Assembly: GCF_033597815.2 (NCBI RefSeq) | Contig: NZ_CP166245.1 | Coordinates: 1,736,001 to 1,800,000 of the forward strand | Length of the DNA: 64,000 nt | DNA from: Staphylococcus sp. KG4-3 | GTDB taxonomy: Bacteria > Bacillota > Bacilli > Staphylococcales > Staphylococcaceae | Direction of reading: 5' to 3' | Part shown: positions 50,249-59,638 of the stretch, piece by piece | How positions within the stretch are numbered: the stretch's first letter is position 1 | How the letters are laid out: every line of letters begins with the position of its first letter | The notes under the pieces: generated by a model | Database searches by the model: none | Seen by the model: only the letters and a program-made list of their open reading frames with translations | Told to the model about the DNA's origin: nothing | Program-made: the position numbers and the translations under genes

Positions 50249-51430
50249 TTATATTAAGTGACCCATTTTTTCTTTTTTTGTATCCATATAATCTTGATTA
50301 TATTTATTAGTTGGTACAATAAGTTCGACACGTTTAGTAATATCAATACCGTAGTTCTCTAAGCTTTCAAATTTCTTAGGATTATTACTTAATAAATTAA
50401 CACTTTCAACGCCAAAATATTTTAATATTCGGGCAGCATTTTGATAATTTCTTAAGTCTTCTTCAAAGCCCAAAGCAATATTTGCTGTTACTGTATCATA
50501 ACCTTGTTCAATCAGTTCATATGCTTTTAATTTATTTATTAATCCAATACCTCTACCTTCTTGAGGTAAATATAAAATAATTCCACCGTGTTCATTTATA
50601 TATTTCATAGACGCTTCTAATTGTTCGCCACAATCACATCTTTGACTATGAAATATATCTCCTGTTAAACATGCTGAGTGTATGCGTACATTTTCAGTTT
50701 GTTTAATATCGCCATTTACAATAGCCACTATTTCTTCGTCACTATCTGAAGTTGTAAAACCGTACATATCGAACACACCATAATCCGTTGGCAATTTCAC
50801 TTTTGCTTTTGCTTCTAATTTCGAAATAGCAGACTTACGGTATTTTTCTAAATCTTCTATCGAAATCATTACTAAGTCATGTGTTTCTTTAAATGTTTCT
50901 AATGACTCACCTTTTGCCATAGTGCCATCATCATTCATAATTTCACAAATTAATGCAGCAGGTTTAGCACCTGTTAATTTAGCTAAATCAACTGATGCTT
51001 CTGTATGTCCACGTCTTGTCAACACACCATCATCTTGTGCTATTAATGGAAATAAATGACCTGGTTTATTAAAATCATTCCCACTTACGCTATCATCTAT
51101 TAAAGCTCTTGCTGTCAACATTCTCTCGTCGGCGCTTATGCCTGTAGTTGTATCGACGTGGTCAATGCTAACTGTGAATTGTGTTCCATAAATATCAGAA
51201 TTATTACTAACCATTGGGTTTAAATCTAATTTTTTAGCTATATCACTACTGATAGGTGCACAAATTAATCCTCTACCATGCGTAGCCATGAAATTAACAG
51301 TGTCATTATGCATCCATTCAGTTACAGCTACTAAGTCACCTTCATTCTCTCTATTTTCGTCATCTACAACGATAATACTGTCACCATTTTTTAATGCTTT
51401 TAAAGCTTTTTCTATACTATCTAATTGCAT
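50249..51430 (-). CDS. ribBA: GTP cyclohydrolase II / DHBP synthase, bifunctional
   Basis: Supplies both starting units of riboflavin. It has 393 residues. The N-terminal DHBP synthase part has [11 protein letters not shown] (about 20-30). The C-terminal GTP cyclohydrolase II part has the zinc cysteines in [19 protein letters not shown] and the RGIGL loop. The ATG at 51430 follows AGGAGGGG; the upstream extension of seven codons is not needed. It lies ten bases after ribE. Confidence 0.96.
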   Translation of the reverse strand: MQLDSIEKALKALKNGDSIIVVDDENRENEGDLVAVTEWMHNDTVNFMATHGRGLICAPISSDIAKKLDLNPMVSNNSDIYGTQFTVSIDHVDTTTGISADERMLTARALIDDSVSGNDFNKPGHLFPLIAQDDGVLTRRGHTEASVDLAKLTGAKPAALICEIMNDDGTMAKGESLETFKETHDLVMISIEDLEKYRKSAISKLEAKAKVKLPTDYGVFDMYGFTTSDSDEEIVAIVNGDIKQTENVRIHSACLTGDIFHSQRCDCGEQLEASMKYINEHGGIILYLPQEGRGIGLINKLKAYELIEQGYDTVTANIALGFEEDLRNYQNAARILKYFGVESVNLLSNNPKKFESLENYGIDITKRVELIVPTNKYNQDYMDTKKEKMGHLI

Positions 51431-51440
51431 ATTACCCCTC

Positions 51441-52073
51441 CTAAAATCCAAATGCTCTAAGTTTTTCTGGGCTCAATTCCGATTCGTTAGTATTTATAAT
51501 TCGTTCAACATATTTGAATAACATATCAGTTTCTATATGCACTGGATCGCCAACACGTTTCTGATTTAAAATTGTTGATTTTCTTGTTTCTGGTATAAGA
51601 TGAATATCAAACTCAGCTTCTTTTAGTTGGAAAATAGTTAAACTCACGCCATCTACAGTAATTGAACCTTGACTAACCATTTGTTTAATTAGTGCAGTTG
51701 ATGGTTTAATAGTAACGATTTTAGAGTTGTCTGATGCTTGTATACGTGTGATTTTAGCAACTTCATCTACATGACCTAAAACAAAGTGACCACCAAAACG
51801 ACCTTGTCCACTCATAGCTCTTTCTAAATTCACTTCAGCAGATTGAGTTAATTGGTTTAAATATGTTTTATTCTCGGTACCTTTAATAACTTGAACTGAA
51901 AAACTTTGATGATCAAATTCCACCACCGTTAAACATGCACCGTTAACACTGATTGAATCTCCGATATGCATATCTGATAAAATTGTTTGGCACTCAATCT
52001 TTAAGTTAACTACAGACTGTTGCGTTGATACTTTTTTTATGGTTCCAATTTCTTCAACAATTCCTGTAAACAC
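51441..52073 (-). CDS. ribE: riboflavin synthase, alpha subunit
   Basis: Dismutates two lumazines into riboflavin. It has 210 residues built of two lumazine-binding repeats: the first starts MFTGIVEEIG and has SVNGACLTV; the second starts at about residue 98 and has TVDGVSLTI. It is six bases downstream of ribD, with ribosome site overlap typical of this operon. Confidence 0.96.
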   Translation of the reverse strand: MFTGIVEEIGTIKKVSTQQSVVNLKIECQTILSDMHIGDSISVNGACLTVVEFDHQSFSVQVIKGTENKTYLNQLTQSAEVNLERAMSGQGRFGGHFVLGHVDEVAKITRIQASDNSKIVTIKPSTALIKQMVSQGSITVDGVSLTIFQLKEAEFDIHLIPETRKSTILNQKRVGDPVHIETDMLFKYVERIINTNESELSPEKLRAFGF

Positions 52074-52079
52074 CGACGA

Positions 52080-53123
52080 TCACTTCTTTCGTAACTCTAG
52101 TTTGATATTTTGCTCAAGCATTTGTGAATTTACAATTTCAAACTGTGGTACTTCTGATAGATTAAAAATACTTTCACTTTGGAAAAATTGATAACTACCA
52201 GAACCACCTATTATTTTCGGGGCGTAATATAATATTAGTTCGTTCGTAAATTTAGATTGAAGAAATTCCGAAGTCACTGTGGGCCCTGCCTCTACTAGCA
52301 CACTTCCAATCCCTCTTTGATATAAATCTTTTAATATATTTTCAATTGAACAATTAGTTAATTCTATGATTTCTACATGTTCAATATTTGTTTTTAAATT
52401 TTTATTTTGAGTATAAATCCAAATTGGTTCATTTCTTAATTGAAAAATATCTAAATTAAAATCAATTTCACCAGTTTTAGATAAGATGACTTTTATAGGA
52501 TGCTTACCTTCTTCAATACGTGTAGTATATTGTGGGTTATCTGCATGTATCGTGCCTTTACCTGTCAACACTGCATCGTGTTTATGACGTAGGTGAAAGA
52601 CATCATTTTTTACTGCTTTATTAGTAATCCATTTACTTTCACCTTTATCAGTCGCTTGTTTACCGTCAAGACTACATGAGACTTTAACTGTAACCTCTGG
52701 AATAGATTCATTCTTAGCTATAAAGAAATCCCTATATAGTGATTCTGCCTCTGATTGAGGACGGAATATCACTTCAACACCGGCCTGTCCTAATATGTCA
52801 TCACCTTCAGAGGGTAATGTTGTGTCTTTAACTGCATAGACAACCTTTTTAATACCCGCTTCAATAATTTTATTTACACACGGTGGCGTCGAACCATAAT
52901 GCGTACATGGCTCTAGCGAAATATATATAGTTCCTCCTCGCGCATTGTCTTGGGCCATATCCAAAGCTTGTACTTCAGCATGCTTACCACCTTTTTGCAA
53001 ATGGGCTCCCATGCCAACAATATGGCCATCATTTACTACTACAGATCCAACTGGTGGGTTCAAACCCGTTTGGCCTTCTACCATTTTTGCTAATTGAATA
53101 GCGTAATTCAAATAATGACTCAT
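52080..53123 (-). CDS. ribD: riboflavin deaminase/reductase, bifunctional
   Basis: Carries out the second and third steps of riboflavin synthesis. It has 347 residues. The N-terminal cytidine-deaminase-like domain has the zinc site GGKHAEVQAL and LEPCTHYGSTPPC. The C-terminal reductase domain follows from about 145 (VTVKVSCSLDGK, GSVLVEAGPTV). The ATG at 53123 has AGAGGTGAT before it; the frame extends 14 codons upstream through the leader terminator. It is the first gene of the rib operon. Confidence 0.96.
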   Translation of the reverse strand: MSHYLNYAIQLAKMVEGQTGLNPPVGSVVVNDGHIVGMGAHLQKGGKHAEVQALDMAQDNARGGTIYISLEPCTHYGSTPPCVNKIIEAGIKKVVYAVKDTTLPSEGDDILGQAGVEVIFRPQSEAESLYRDFFIAKNESIPEVTVKVSCSLDGKQATDKGESKWITNKAVKNDVFHLRHKHDAVLTGKGTIHADNPQYTTRIEEGKHPIKVILSKTGEIDFNLDIFQLRNEPIWIYTQNKNLKTNIEHVEIIELTNCSIENILKDLYQRGIGSVLVEAGPTVTSEFLQSKFTNELILYYAPKIIGGSGSYQFFQSESIFNLSEVPQFEIVNSQMLEQNIKLELRKK

Positions 53124-53142
53124 TTTATCACCTCTAAAAAAT

Positions 53143-53175
53143 AAAAAAACACCTGAACTTAACATTTCAGGTGTG
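53143..53175 (-). terminator. leader terminator of the rib operon
   Basis: CACCTGAA and TTCAGGTG pair, and seven T follow on the minus strand, right before the ribD ribosome site. It serves as the expression platform of the FMN riboswitch. Confidence 0.85.
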
Positions 53176-53289
53176 GGATATATATTGATATAACATTTTT
53201 AGCAATAGTAAAATATACACTTATACATATTCAAATAAAAGTGTATGCTAAATAAACACTTAAAAAGTGCTATTTTCAAGTTATACTTC

Positions 53290-53419
53290 ATTCTTTCTCC
53301 CATCCAGACTTTACTGTCGGCTCTAGAGTTTCACTAGATCAGCCACATTTGCTTCGACAAATGCAGGTCGCAGGCTTAATTTACTGCCGGTTGGGAATTT
53401 CACCCTGCCCCGAAAGAAT
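53290..53419 (-). promoter_or_regulatory. FMN riboswitch (RFN element)
   Basis: The minus strand shows the conserved RFN parts in order: GGGGCAGGGTGAAATTCCC, ACCGGCAGTAA, GCCTGCGACC, the variable hairpin, CTGATCTAGTGAAACTCTAG, and AGCCGACAGTAAAGTCTGG ending GGGAGA. ATTCTTTC/GAAAGAAT closes the base. Confidence 0.97.
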
Positions 53420-53476
53420 ATTTATGAAATTGTATTCGATGATTGAGTCAGGTAACTTTGAATAAGTTACAAAATA

Positions 53477-53505
53477 ATGGTACTACACTTTTGAGAAAAT
53501 GACAA
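53477..53505 (-). promoter_or_regulatory. promoter of the rib operon
   Basis: TTGTCA (53500-53505), 17 bases, and TACCAT (53477-53482) on the minus strand, about 60 bp before the riboswitch. The rest of the gap to 53686 shows nothing else. Confidence 0.5.
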
Positions 53506-53686
53506 TTCTTATTATCTAAGTCGGTTTTGTTTTTTTATATTCTTTACAATACTACAATTTAAAGCACAAACAAATTAGTTTTATTCCAGTGACATCTAGT
53601 CAAATTATAAATAAACGTCACGATTAATCCACAACTTATTTAGTTAATTTATCATTGTGCAATTTATCCCTAAATAGTAAACTCCT

Positions 53687-55150
53687 TTATTTTGTAGTTA
53701 ATAAATGGTCAACTACATTAACAGCTTGTTTTACAATCATCATTACGCCATTACGTGATTGGTTAATTCCATTTGTTAATTGGCCGAGCGCATACATATG
53801 TTTCAGTGTGCCATAGCGCGGACTTATAATTTGATTAGTTTCAGCAACAATTTGAATTCCACCAAGTGGATGCGCTTGTACAACCTGTCTGTTCTCGAGA
53901 TTTAATACGAGTTGGTCATCGCCATCTAAATCTGCAAGTTGTGTCTTTGATCCTGTAGCATTAATTACAATATCATACTGTTCTACTGACGCATCTTTAT
54001 ATTTAAAGTTGAACTTATTATCATTATATTGAACATCCTCTAAATCACTCTTAATTTTAATCGTGCCATGGTTAATGTGATCAATCAATAATCGTGCTGT
54101 TTGAGGCGGCATCGGATTTGAATTCTCTTTTAATATAGGCTGATAATTAGTTAAAAACCGTTTTTGGTCCTCTCTACTTAAACTATTCCAAATCCAATTT
54201 AAATTTTCTTTCGTTAATTCAAGTATACTTTGTAATTTCCCTAATTCATCAGCATGCTCTAAATCATAAGTTAAATCTTTAATTGAATCACCTTGACTAC
54301 GATGGATTAATGTTTCAACATCAATATTATGTAACGCACAATCTTTCAAGAACAACTTTATTGCCTCATCTAGGGGTACATTGCCAAAATGCTTGTGTTT
54401 TATTTCATTAAATTTTTCTGGAGTTACATATTCAAAGTCGATGTCAGGCATCACACCTCTTACACTTGGCAATCGTCCTTTTCGACTAGCAATAGTAATA
54501 GGTAGTTTAGGATGATGTGCCGTTACATAACGAATAACATCTAAACTTGCTAATCCTGTACCTATAATAGCGATTTCATCGGAATCTTGTACATCGTTTA
54601 ATGTGTTATAGGTCGGATATGGTGTTTTAATATAACCACGTATCCCCTTTAAGCCATATGGATCATGGTATGACAGAGTACCAATAGTCAAAAAGACAAC
54701 ATCATACTTTTTACAATTTTCCATTTCTTTAGAAGTACAAACACAATATGTCACATCTGTCTGCCCTACTTCTGACTCAATAAATACTTCATTAACTTCT
54801 TCTTTGATTGTATGTATATTGTCGTAATCATGATTAAACTTCTGTAAATAATCTTTCATATAATGACCAAATATAAATCTTGGCAAGTATTCTGGATTTG
54901 AAAATTTAAATGTAGATTGCATTTCATACCATTCATAAAACTCTCTATGGTTATCTAAATTCAAAGACATTTGTGCTGCCGGTAGATTTATCAATAATTC
55001 TGCACTGTCATTTTGAAAAGGGACACCCTGGCCCATATTTATAGGATTGTCATATACATCAATATTCATTTTAGAAAAAGAGTCACTTTTCACTAATTCT
55101 TTTAAAAGAGTGACACCTGCAGTGCCCATTCCAATAATGGCAATTCTCAT
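53687..55150 (-). CDS. FAD/NAD(P)-binding protein (HI0933-unrelated, YdhS-like)
   Basis: A 487-residue flavoprotein of unknown substrate. The N-terminal dinucleotide fold is IAIIGMGTAGVTLLKEL. A second Rossmann motif is AIIGTGLASLDVIRYV (about residue 192), and VINATGSKTQL near residue 397 is typical of FAD-NAD(P)-binding (Pfam NAD_binding_9) proteins, with the conserved INLPAAQMSLN. The C-terminal segment MYALGQLTNGINQSRNGV closes the fold. It stands alone and is divergent from the lipoprotein gene. Confidence 0.8.
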   Translation of the reverse strand: MRIAIIGMGTAGVTLLKELVKSDSFSKMNIDVYDNPINMGQGVPFQNDSAELLINLPAAQMSLNLDNHREFYEWYEMQSTFKFSNPEYLPRFIFGHYMKDYLQKFNHDYDNIHTIKEEVNEVFIESEVGQTDVTYCVCTSKEMENCKKYDVVFLTIGTLSYHDPYGLKGIRGYIKTPYPTYNTLNDVQDSDEIAIIGTGLASLDVIRYVTAHHPKLPITIASRKGRLPSVRGVMPDIDFEYVTPEKFNEIKHKHFGNVPLDEAIKLFLKDCALHNIDVETLIHRSQGDSIKDLTYDLEHADELGKLQSILELTKENLNWIWNSLSREDQKRFLTNYQPILKENSNPMPPQTARLLIDHINHGTIKIKSDLEDVQYNDNKFNFKYKDASVEQYDIVINATGSKTQLADLDGDDQLVLNLENRQVVQAHPLGGIQIVAETNQIISPRYGTLKHMYALGQLTNGINQSRNGVMMIVKQAVNVVDHLLTTK

Positions 55151-55321
55151 AGTACACTTCCTTACTAAGATTATTTGTCCTTATTATACCAGTCCTTTAG
55201 TGTATATTACACATTAATGGTCTGCTAGTATTTTATCAAGCAGTGTTATAATGTTTTGCTAAGTGTGTTAATCTTAATATATTGCAATAATAGTTTTTTA
55301 ATATATATAAGGAGTTTAATA

Positions 55322-56248
55322 ATGAAATATTTAAGAAGATTTTTATTTTTCATTTTAGCAAGTACCTTTTTACTAGCTAGTTGCGATTTGCCAGGTTTAG
55401 GCGGTGGCCAATCAAAAAATACTGTTAAAATATCAGCTTTAGCTACTAGTGAATCACAAATTATGGCTTATATGTTAAAAGAACTTATTGAACATGATAC
55501 ACAAGGCGAAACATCTGGCACTATCATCAACAATTTAGGGTCTGCCACAATACAACACAATGCATTAATGAATGGAGACGCTGATATATCAAGCACTCGT
55601 TACACTGGTACAGATTTAGTTGGTGTACTTGAACAAGAACCTATTACAGATACAAGTAAAGCTATGGCGATTACTAAAAAATTATTTAACCAAAAGTTTA
55701 ATCAAACATTTTTTAATTCTTATGGTTTCGAAAACACATTCGCATTTATGGTCACAAAAGAAACCGCAGAAAAATACAATCTACAAACTGTTTCAGATTT
55801 AAAAAAAATTAAAGATAAAGTCAATGTTGGAACAGATACAACTTGGATTAAACGTGGTGGGGATGGATACGCACCTTTCCAAAAACACTATGGGTTCGGT
55901 TTTAATTCACTTAAACCTATGCAAATCGGTCTTGTGTATGATGCGTTAAAAAATAATAAATTGGATGTGGCATTAGGCTATACAACTGATGGAAGAATTG
56001 CTGCGTATGATTTAGTTGTATTAAAAGATGACAAAAATTTCTTCCCCCCATATGATGCCAGTGCAGTTGCTCCAAATAAGTTACTCAAAGAACATCCACA
56101 AATCAAAAAAGCAATCTCGAAACTTGATGATAAAATTAGTACAGAACAAATGCAAAAATTAAATTATGAAGCTGATGGTAAAGGAAAAGAACCAGCAATT
56201 GTAGCTGAAACATTCTTAAAAAAACATAATTATTTTGATGAAAAGTAG
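55322..56248 (+). CDS. osmoprotectant-type ABC substrate-binding lipoprotein (OpuC family)
   Basis: A 308-residue secreted lipoprotein. The signal peptide ends in the lipobox LLASC (Cys at about residue 21), followed by a Gly-rich linker and a type II binding fold of the glycine betaine/carnitine/choline (QAT) family (MAYMLKELIEHDT, NADISSTRYTGTDLVG-like stretch, LGYTTDGRIAAYDLVVL). No ABC ATPase or permease gene is adjacent, so it is an orphan or partners with a transporter elsewhere. The ATG at 55322 has AAGGAG upstream; the open frame begins 22 codons earlier without support. Confidence 0.85.
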   Translation: MKYLRRFLFFILASTFLLASCDLPGLGGGQSKNTVKISALATSESQIMAYMLKELIEHDTQGETSGTIINNLGSATIQHNALMNGDADISSTRYTGTDLVGVLEQEPITDTSKAMAITKKLFNQKFNQTFFNSYGFENTFAFMVTKETAEKYNLQTVSDLKKIKDKVNVGTDTTWIKRGGDGYAPFQKHYGFGFNSLKPMQIGLVYDALKNNKLDVALGYTTDGRIAAYDLVVLKDDKNFFPPYDASAVAPNKLLKEHPQIKKAISKLDDKISTEQMQKLNYEADGKGKEPAIVAETFLKKHNYFDEK

Positions 56249-56311
56249 ATAAATATTAAAATGTTAATCAGTCTCAATTAATTTAAACAATCTTAAGTAG
56301 GAAGTGACACT

Positions 56312-56389
56312 ATGAAATTTATTTTAAAAGTATTTATCTCTACGCTTATGTTATTTATTCTTATTAGTCAAAAAAATAAAGCTAAATAA
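56312..56389 (+). CDS. 25-residue hydrophobic peptide
   Basis: A short reading frame encodes MKFILKVFISTLMLFILISQ followed by KNKAK: one hydrophobic helix flanked by lysines. AGGAAGTG lies five bases before the ATG, and a strong terminator follows 42 bp after the stop. Such features are seen in small membrane proteins and type I toxin peptides. I do not recognise a known family. It lies 63 bp downstream of the lipoprotein gene and could share its transcript. Confidence 0.5.
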   Translation: MKFILKVFISTLMLFILISQKNKAK

Positions 56390-56430
56390 ATTAGAACATC
56401 CCTAATTATAGCTATTATAAAATAATGTTG

Positions 56431-56464
56431 AAAAGCCAAACGTCAGTAGACGCTTGGCTTTTTG
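56431..56464 (+). terminator. terminator after the small peptide gene
   Basis: AAAAGCCAA-CGTC and GACG-TTGGCTTTT with a 4-base loop, then TTT. Confidence 0.85.
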
Positions 56465-56612
56465 TTATAGATATTGAAACTGAATATGAAAGCTAGCTTT
56501 TCTAAATGACCAACCAATACTTATCCCCATACAATTCTAAACAGTATTATGTCCAAAATTACATAGTTATTCTTTTACAAATCAATAAACTACGAAAACA
56601 AGTATAAAAAAT

Positions 56613-56649
56613 AAAAAAACTGTCAACAAAGTTAATACTTCATTGACAG
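56613..56649 (-). terminator. terminator of sagB
   Basis: CTGTCAA and TTGACAG pair, followed on the minus strand by seven T. Confidence 0.75.
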
Positions 56650-56678
56650 GATAAACAATATGCTTAGCACATGGTTAT

Positions 56679-57533
56679 TTATTGCGTTTTATGCTTTTCA
56701 TCATCTTTATAAACAAAGTATTTATAATACTTACCTTCTGTTTTCATATCATTATAGAAATTGGCCATTAAGCTTGCATTACTTTCAGCCCATTTAATGT
56801 CGGTAGCGTATTGATGTTCACCAGGATTTTTAGGATTCCATCTCATGCTATAAAGGGTGTTCTGGTCTTTATTTGATAAAAAGTGATCATGAATAAAGTT
56901 TGCACCACCACTTATGGCTTTTTCAGGTGTGTCCCAACCATGTTTCTTGGCATATTCTGATCCAGTTTTGATTGGATCTTCATCTAGTGCACCGACCCCA
57001 AAAAAGTTATAATATTTTTTTCCATCAATTTCTACGCCACTTGCAAGTTCACTCTTAGCTGATCCTGTTTCTAGTAACGCATGAGAAATCAAATAAACTT
57101 CATTTACATGTTTATTTTTCGCTGCTTGTATAAAGTCATCTGAATGTTTTAATAATATTGGATTATCAATTAACATACGTTTAATTCTGTTTTCATCAAT
57201 TCCTTGGTATTTATCCAACTCTAAAAATTGGTATTTTTGAGTGTCACTCTCTATAAACTCACTACTATTCATTGCGGCTTTTATCTCAGTAGATGATGCA
57301 TCTCTCCAACTTTTATTATCTTTACTTGAAACTTGTTGGCTTGTGTAGTTATCAATTTGCTTTTTAGATGCTTTATCTAAAGTAACTTTTAGGTTTTCAA
57401 CTTTTTCTTGTTCGTTTACATCTTTAAAAAAGATTTGATCTGATATCATTGAAAAAACAACAACAACAGCTACACCTAAGATTATCAATAAACCAATAAT
57501 TGATAATATAGAGCCTTTTTTATGCTTCGTCAT
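56679..57533 (-). CDS. sagB: membrane-anchored N-acetylglucosaminidase SagB
   Basis: A 284-residue peptidoglycan hydrolase, exactly the length of S. aureus SagB, which trims nascent glycan strands at the membrane. One N-terminal membrane helix (about 10-31) is followed by a helical linker and the glucosaminidase domain (GH73-like), with the catalytic Glu in SHALLETGSAKSELA (about residue 155) and YYNFFGVGALDEDP. The ATG at 57533 follows GAGGTG; a GTG two codons earlier overlaps that site. It is a single gene with its own terminator. In S. aureus the protein works with SpdC. Confidence 0.9.
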   Translation of the reverse strand: MTKHKKGSILSIIGLLIILGVAVVVVFSMISDQIFFKDVNEQEKVENLKVTLDKASKKQIDNYTSQQVSSKDNKSWRDASSTEIKAAMNSSEFIESDTQKYQFLELDKYQGIDENRIKRMLIDNPILLKHSDDFIQAAKNKHVNEVYLISHALLETGSAKSELASGVEIDGKKYYNFFGVGALDEDPIKTGSEYAKKHGWDTPEKAISGGANFIHDHFLSNKDQNTLYSMRWNPKNPGEHQYATDIKWAESNASLMANFYNDMKTEGKYYKYFVYKDDEKHKTQ

Positions 57534-57671
57534 GTTCACACCTCTTAGGTAATAATTAGGAATGGAGCCTCTTTAATCTTATGTAATACTACTATTGAGA
57601 CTATCTGATAATAAAGTTTAACACTAAATACTTAATCGTACAATTTAATCTGATTGTTGTCACATATTCAT

Positions 57672-57704
57672 AAAAAAAAGTAATGAAATCTTAATTTCAT
57701 TACT
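57672..57704 (-). terminator. terminator overlapping the end of the 74-aa gene
   Basis: AGTAATGAAAT and ATTTCATTACT pair perfectly (11 bp), followed by eight T on the minus strand. The stem includes the stop codon. Confidence 0.8.
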
Positions 57705-57924
57705 CTTGACTTTTACGATATTCCATTATGATAAAACTTGCTGCTTGAGATCTATTTTTATAATAATAACGGTTCAAATCTATTGCACCTTCTATTTCAC
57801 CATCTCGATACATCATTTCGTTTGTCATATTATTAATCATAACAAAGTCTGATTTATCTTTAATTATATCTAAATCATTATGTTTCGCAAAAAAATGTTC
57901 TAAATTTAAATGTGCGTAATCCAT
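57700..57924 (-). CDS. small hypothetical protein
   Basis: A 74-residue, acidic, soluble protein with no membrane segment and no motif that I recognise (AHLNLEHFFAKHNDLD at the start, NNMTNEMMYRDGEIEGAIDLN in two parts in the middle). AGGAGG six bases before the ATG and a terminator fused to its stop codon make it a convincing gene. It lies between sagB and sigS, transcribed away from sigS. Confidence 0.65.
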   Translation of the reverse strand: MDYAHLNLEHFFAKHNDLDIIKDKSDFVMINNMTNEMMYRDGEIEGAIDLNRYYYKNRSQAASFIIMEYRKSQE

Positions 57925-58113
57925 ATAAACCTCCTGATAATTGTCCGAAGATAATATTCATCTCTAAATGCTATATCTTTAAGTTGAATACGCGTTAATG
58001 TTATAAAACTTAAATTTATCTACCTTATGACTTCTATTTAACACCTTATGTTACTATTTAGCAAATGAAATTTATTATTTTTCACAATAAAATAAATCTA
58101 TCCGGAAATTTTT

Positions 58114-58127
58114 GTTGTATATACAAC
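58114..58127. promoter_or_regulatory. 14-bp perfect palindrome in the sigS leader
   Basis: GTTGTATATACAAC lies directly before the sigS ribosome site and could be an operator or a small RNA hairpin. Confidence 0.4.
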
Positions 58128-58141
58128 GATGGAGTTTAACA

Positions 58142-58609
58142 ATGAACTTTGATGAACTATATAAAAATTTCAAGCACATTATCTATTTTCTTCTAAAAAA
58201 ATATAATATTAAGTACAATAATGATGAATATGTGCAATTACTCACAATAAAAATGTGGGAACTATCAAAAGTTTACACCCCTCAAAAATCTTCTTTAAAT
58301 TCATTTTTATATCGTCGTCTCAATTTCTTTATTATCGATCTTTTTCGTTCTCAACATACTTTTGAAACATATAACATTTTTGAATTAGATAACATTTCTA
58401 ATATTAATTCTCCCTTTGATGATGCTCGGCTCCTGTATGATAATTTTCTTTCTCACTTATCAGAAAAAGAACAACTTTGGCTACAATTAAAATTAGCCGG
58501 TTATAAACAAAAAGAATTAGCTAAAGAATTAAATTGTTCAATTTCCACATTAAAAAATTATCAAAATAGAGTCAAAAGAAAGTATAAAAATTATTATCTT
58601 AATAAATGA
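58142..58609 (+). CDS. sigS: ECF-type RNA polymerase sigma factor SigS
   Basis: An alternative sigma factor of 155 residues. Region 2 lies at about 8-65 (YFLLKKYNIKYNNDEYVQL, SFLYRRLNFFIIDLFRSQ) and region 4 at about 100-150, with the helix-turn-helix YKQKELAKELNCSISTLKNYQ. In S. aureus SigS responds to DNA damage and envelope stress and is the only ECF sigma factor. The ATG at 58142 has GGAG seven bases upstream; the frame is open ten codons further. The gene has high A/T content. The partner gene ecfX follows after 12 bp. No classical anti-sigma gene is adjacent on the same strand. Confidence 0.9.
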   Translation: MNFDELYKNFKHIIYFLLKKYNIKYNNDEYVQLLTIKMWELSKVYTPQKSSLNSFLYRRLNFFIIDLFRSQHTFETYNIFELDNISNINSPFDDARLLYDNFLSHLSEKEQLWLQLKLAGYKQKELAKELNCSISTLKNYQNRVKRKYKNYYLNK

Positions 58610-58621
58610 GGTGAAACATTC

Positions 58622-59044
58622 ATGTCTAATCTAACTAAAATATTATATTTCAAAACTGCAATAGGACCAGAAATACTTACAATATGCCAATTCACTACAC
58701 ATCAATTTATATATCCATCTCCAATTAATCAAACTATTAACTACATTTTAGAAAAGTATCAACGTTCACATAAAGTACAGCTAGAACAGTCTAAACGAAT
58801 ATTAAAGATTAAGAAGTTAGTACCTATTTATATCGATTATCAAACAACAATATTCCCTGTAAAACCCCAACGTTCCCCTATACAATATTATATCAATGCT
58901 TGTACTATTAACGGCTTAAAATCCAAAGGTTCATCCACAATCATTTATTTTGATAATGGTACATTTATCACTGTAGACGCCCCATATATTTTTATATATA
59001 AAAAATGGCAAGAAAGTTTAACACTTTCTCACCTTTTAAGATAG
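58622..59044 (+). CDS. ecfX: ComK-family protein EcfX
   Basis: A 140-residue protein encoded just after sigS, as in S. aureus, where it is called EcfX. It resembles the competence regulator ComK: the central stretch LVPIYIDYQTTIFPVKPQRSP and the following YYINACTI correspond to the ComK DNA-binding core, and FDNGTFITVDAP follows. Whether it binds DNA or tunes SigS activity is not known. GAGGTG lies before the ATG. It runs convergent with the membrane protein gene, nine bases from its end. Confidence 0.82.
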   Translation: MSNLTKILYFKTAIGPEILTICQFTTHQFIYPSPINQTINYILEKYQRSHKVQLEQSKRILKIKKLVPIYIDYQTTIFPVKPQRSPIQYYINACTINGLKSKGSSTIIYFDNGTFITVDAPYIFIYKKWQESLTLSHLLR

Positions 59045-59052
59045 TTTCATTA

Positions 59053-59502
59053 CTATAAGGTTTTATTATGTTTATATTCTAGTAATTTTTTAGTGAAATA
59101 TCCAGTTACTACTTTTATCATGTATAGACTGACTATAACTAATAGCAATGCTCCCACCAAAGTTAATACAACAGTGACAGTTGATAGTTCGACTTCTGGC
59201 TTAATGAAATATTGTACTGAAGTCAAACTTGTCAAAAAACCGAACAAGAACAAACCAATAAGTACGATATACGTACCTAAAATGCCTAATAATAATACGA
59301 ATAATTGCGTACTTGAAACGACTTTTTCTTTAAAAATATATTCCTTCAAAAATTGATTTGAGAATGCAACTGGACGATTTAATTGATTGCTTTCATTTAA
59401 ATCAACTGTTTTAGATAACACTTCATCTAATTTATTTTTCTCTTTTTTGTTTAAAAACCATAATTGCTTTTTCACTTTTTGCTCAAAGATATTTGCTTTC
59501 AT
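59053..59502 (-). CDS. two-helix membrane protein with HAAS-like N-terminus
   Basis: A 149-residue protein. Residues 1-60 look like the helical HAAS-type domain (VKKQLWFLNKKEKNKLDEVL). Two hydrophobic segments follow at about 66-90 and 108-130, then a basic tail. It resembles small membrane proteins that often sit next to regulators. It is convergent with sigS-ecfX and would lie on the opposite strand. A role as membrane partner of SigS is speculation. GGAGAAC lies before the start. Confidence 0.65.
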   Translation of the reverse strand: MKANIFEQKVKKQLWFLNKKEKNKLDEVLSKTVDLNESNQLNRPVAFSNQFLKEYIFKEKVVSSTQLFVLLLGILGTYIVLIGLFLFGFLTSLTSVQYFIKPEVELSTVTVVLTLVGALLLVIVSLYMIKVVTGYFTKKLLEYKHNKTL

Positions 59503-59638
59503 TTGAAATGTTCTCCTTTATCACGTTCACATCACTTCAGTTACTTCTTTAAATAATAAATCAATTATCACAGTGATTCAATTAAATTTGACGGTTTTTA
59601 AAACAAATATGTATTATCACTATTTTATTTCTTTATAT

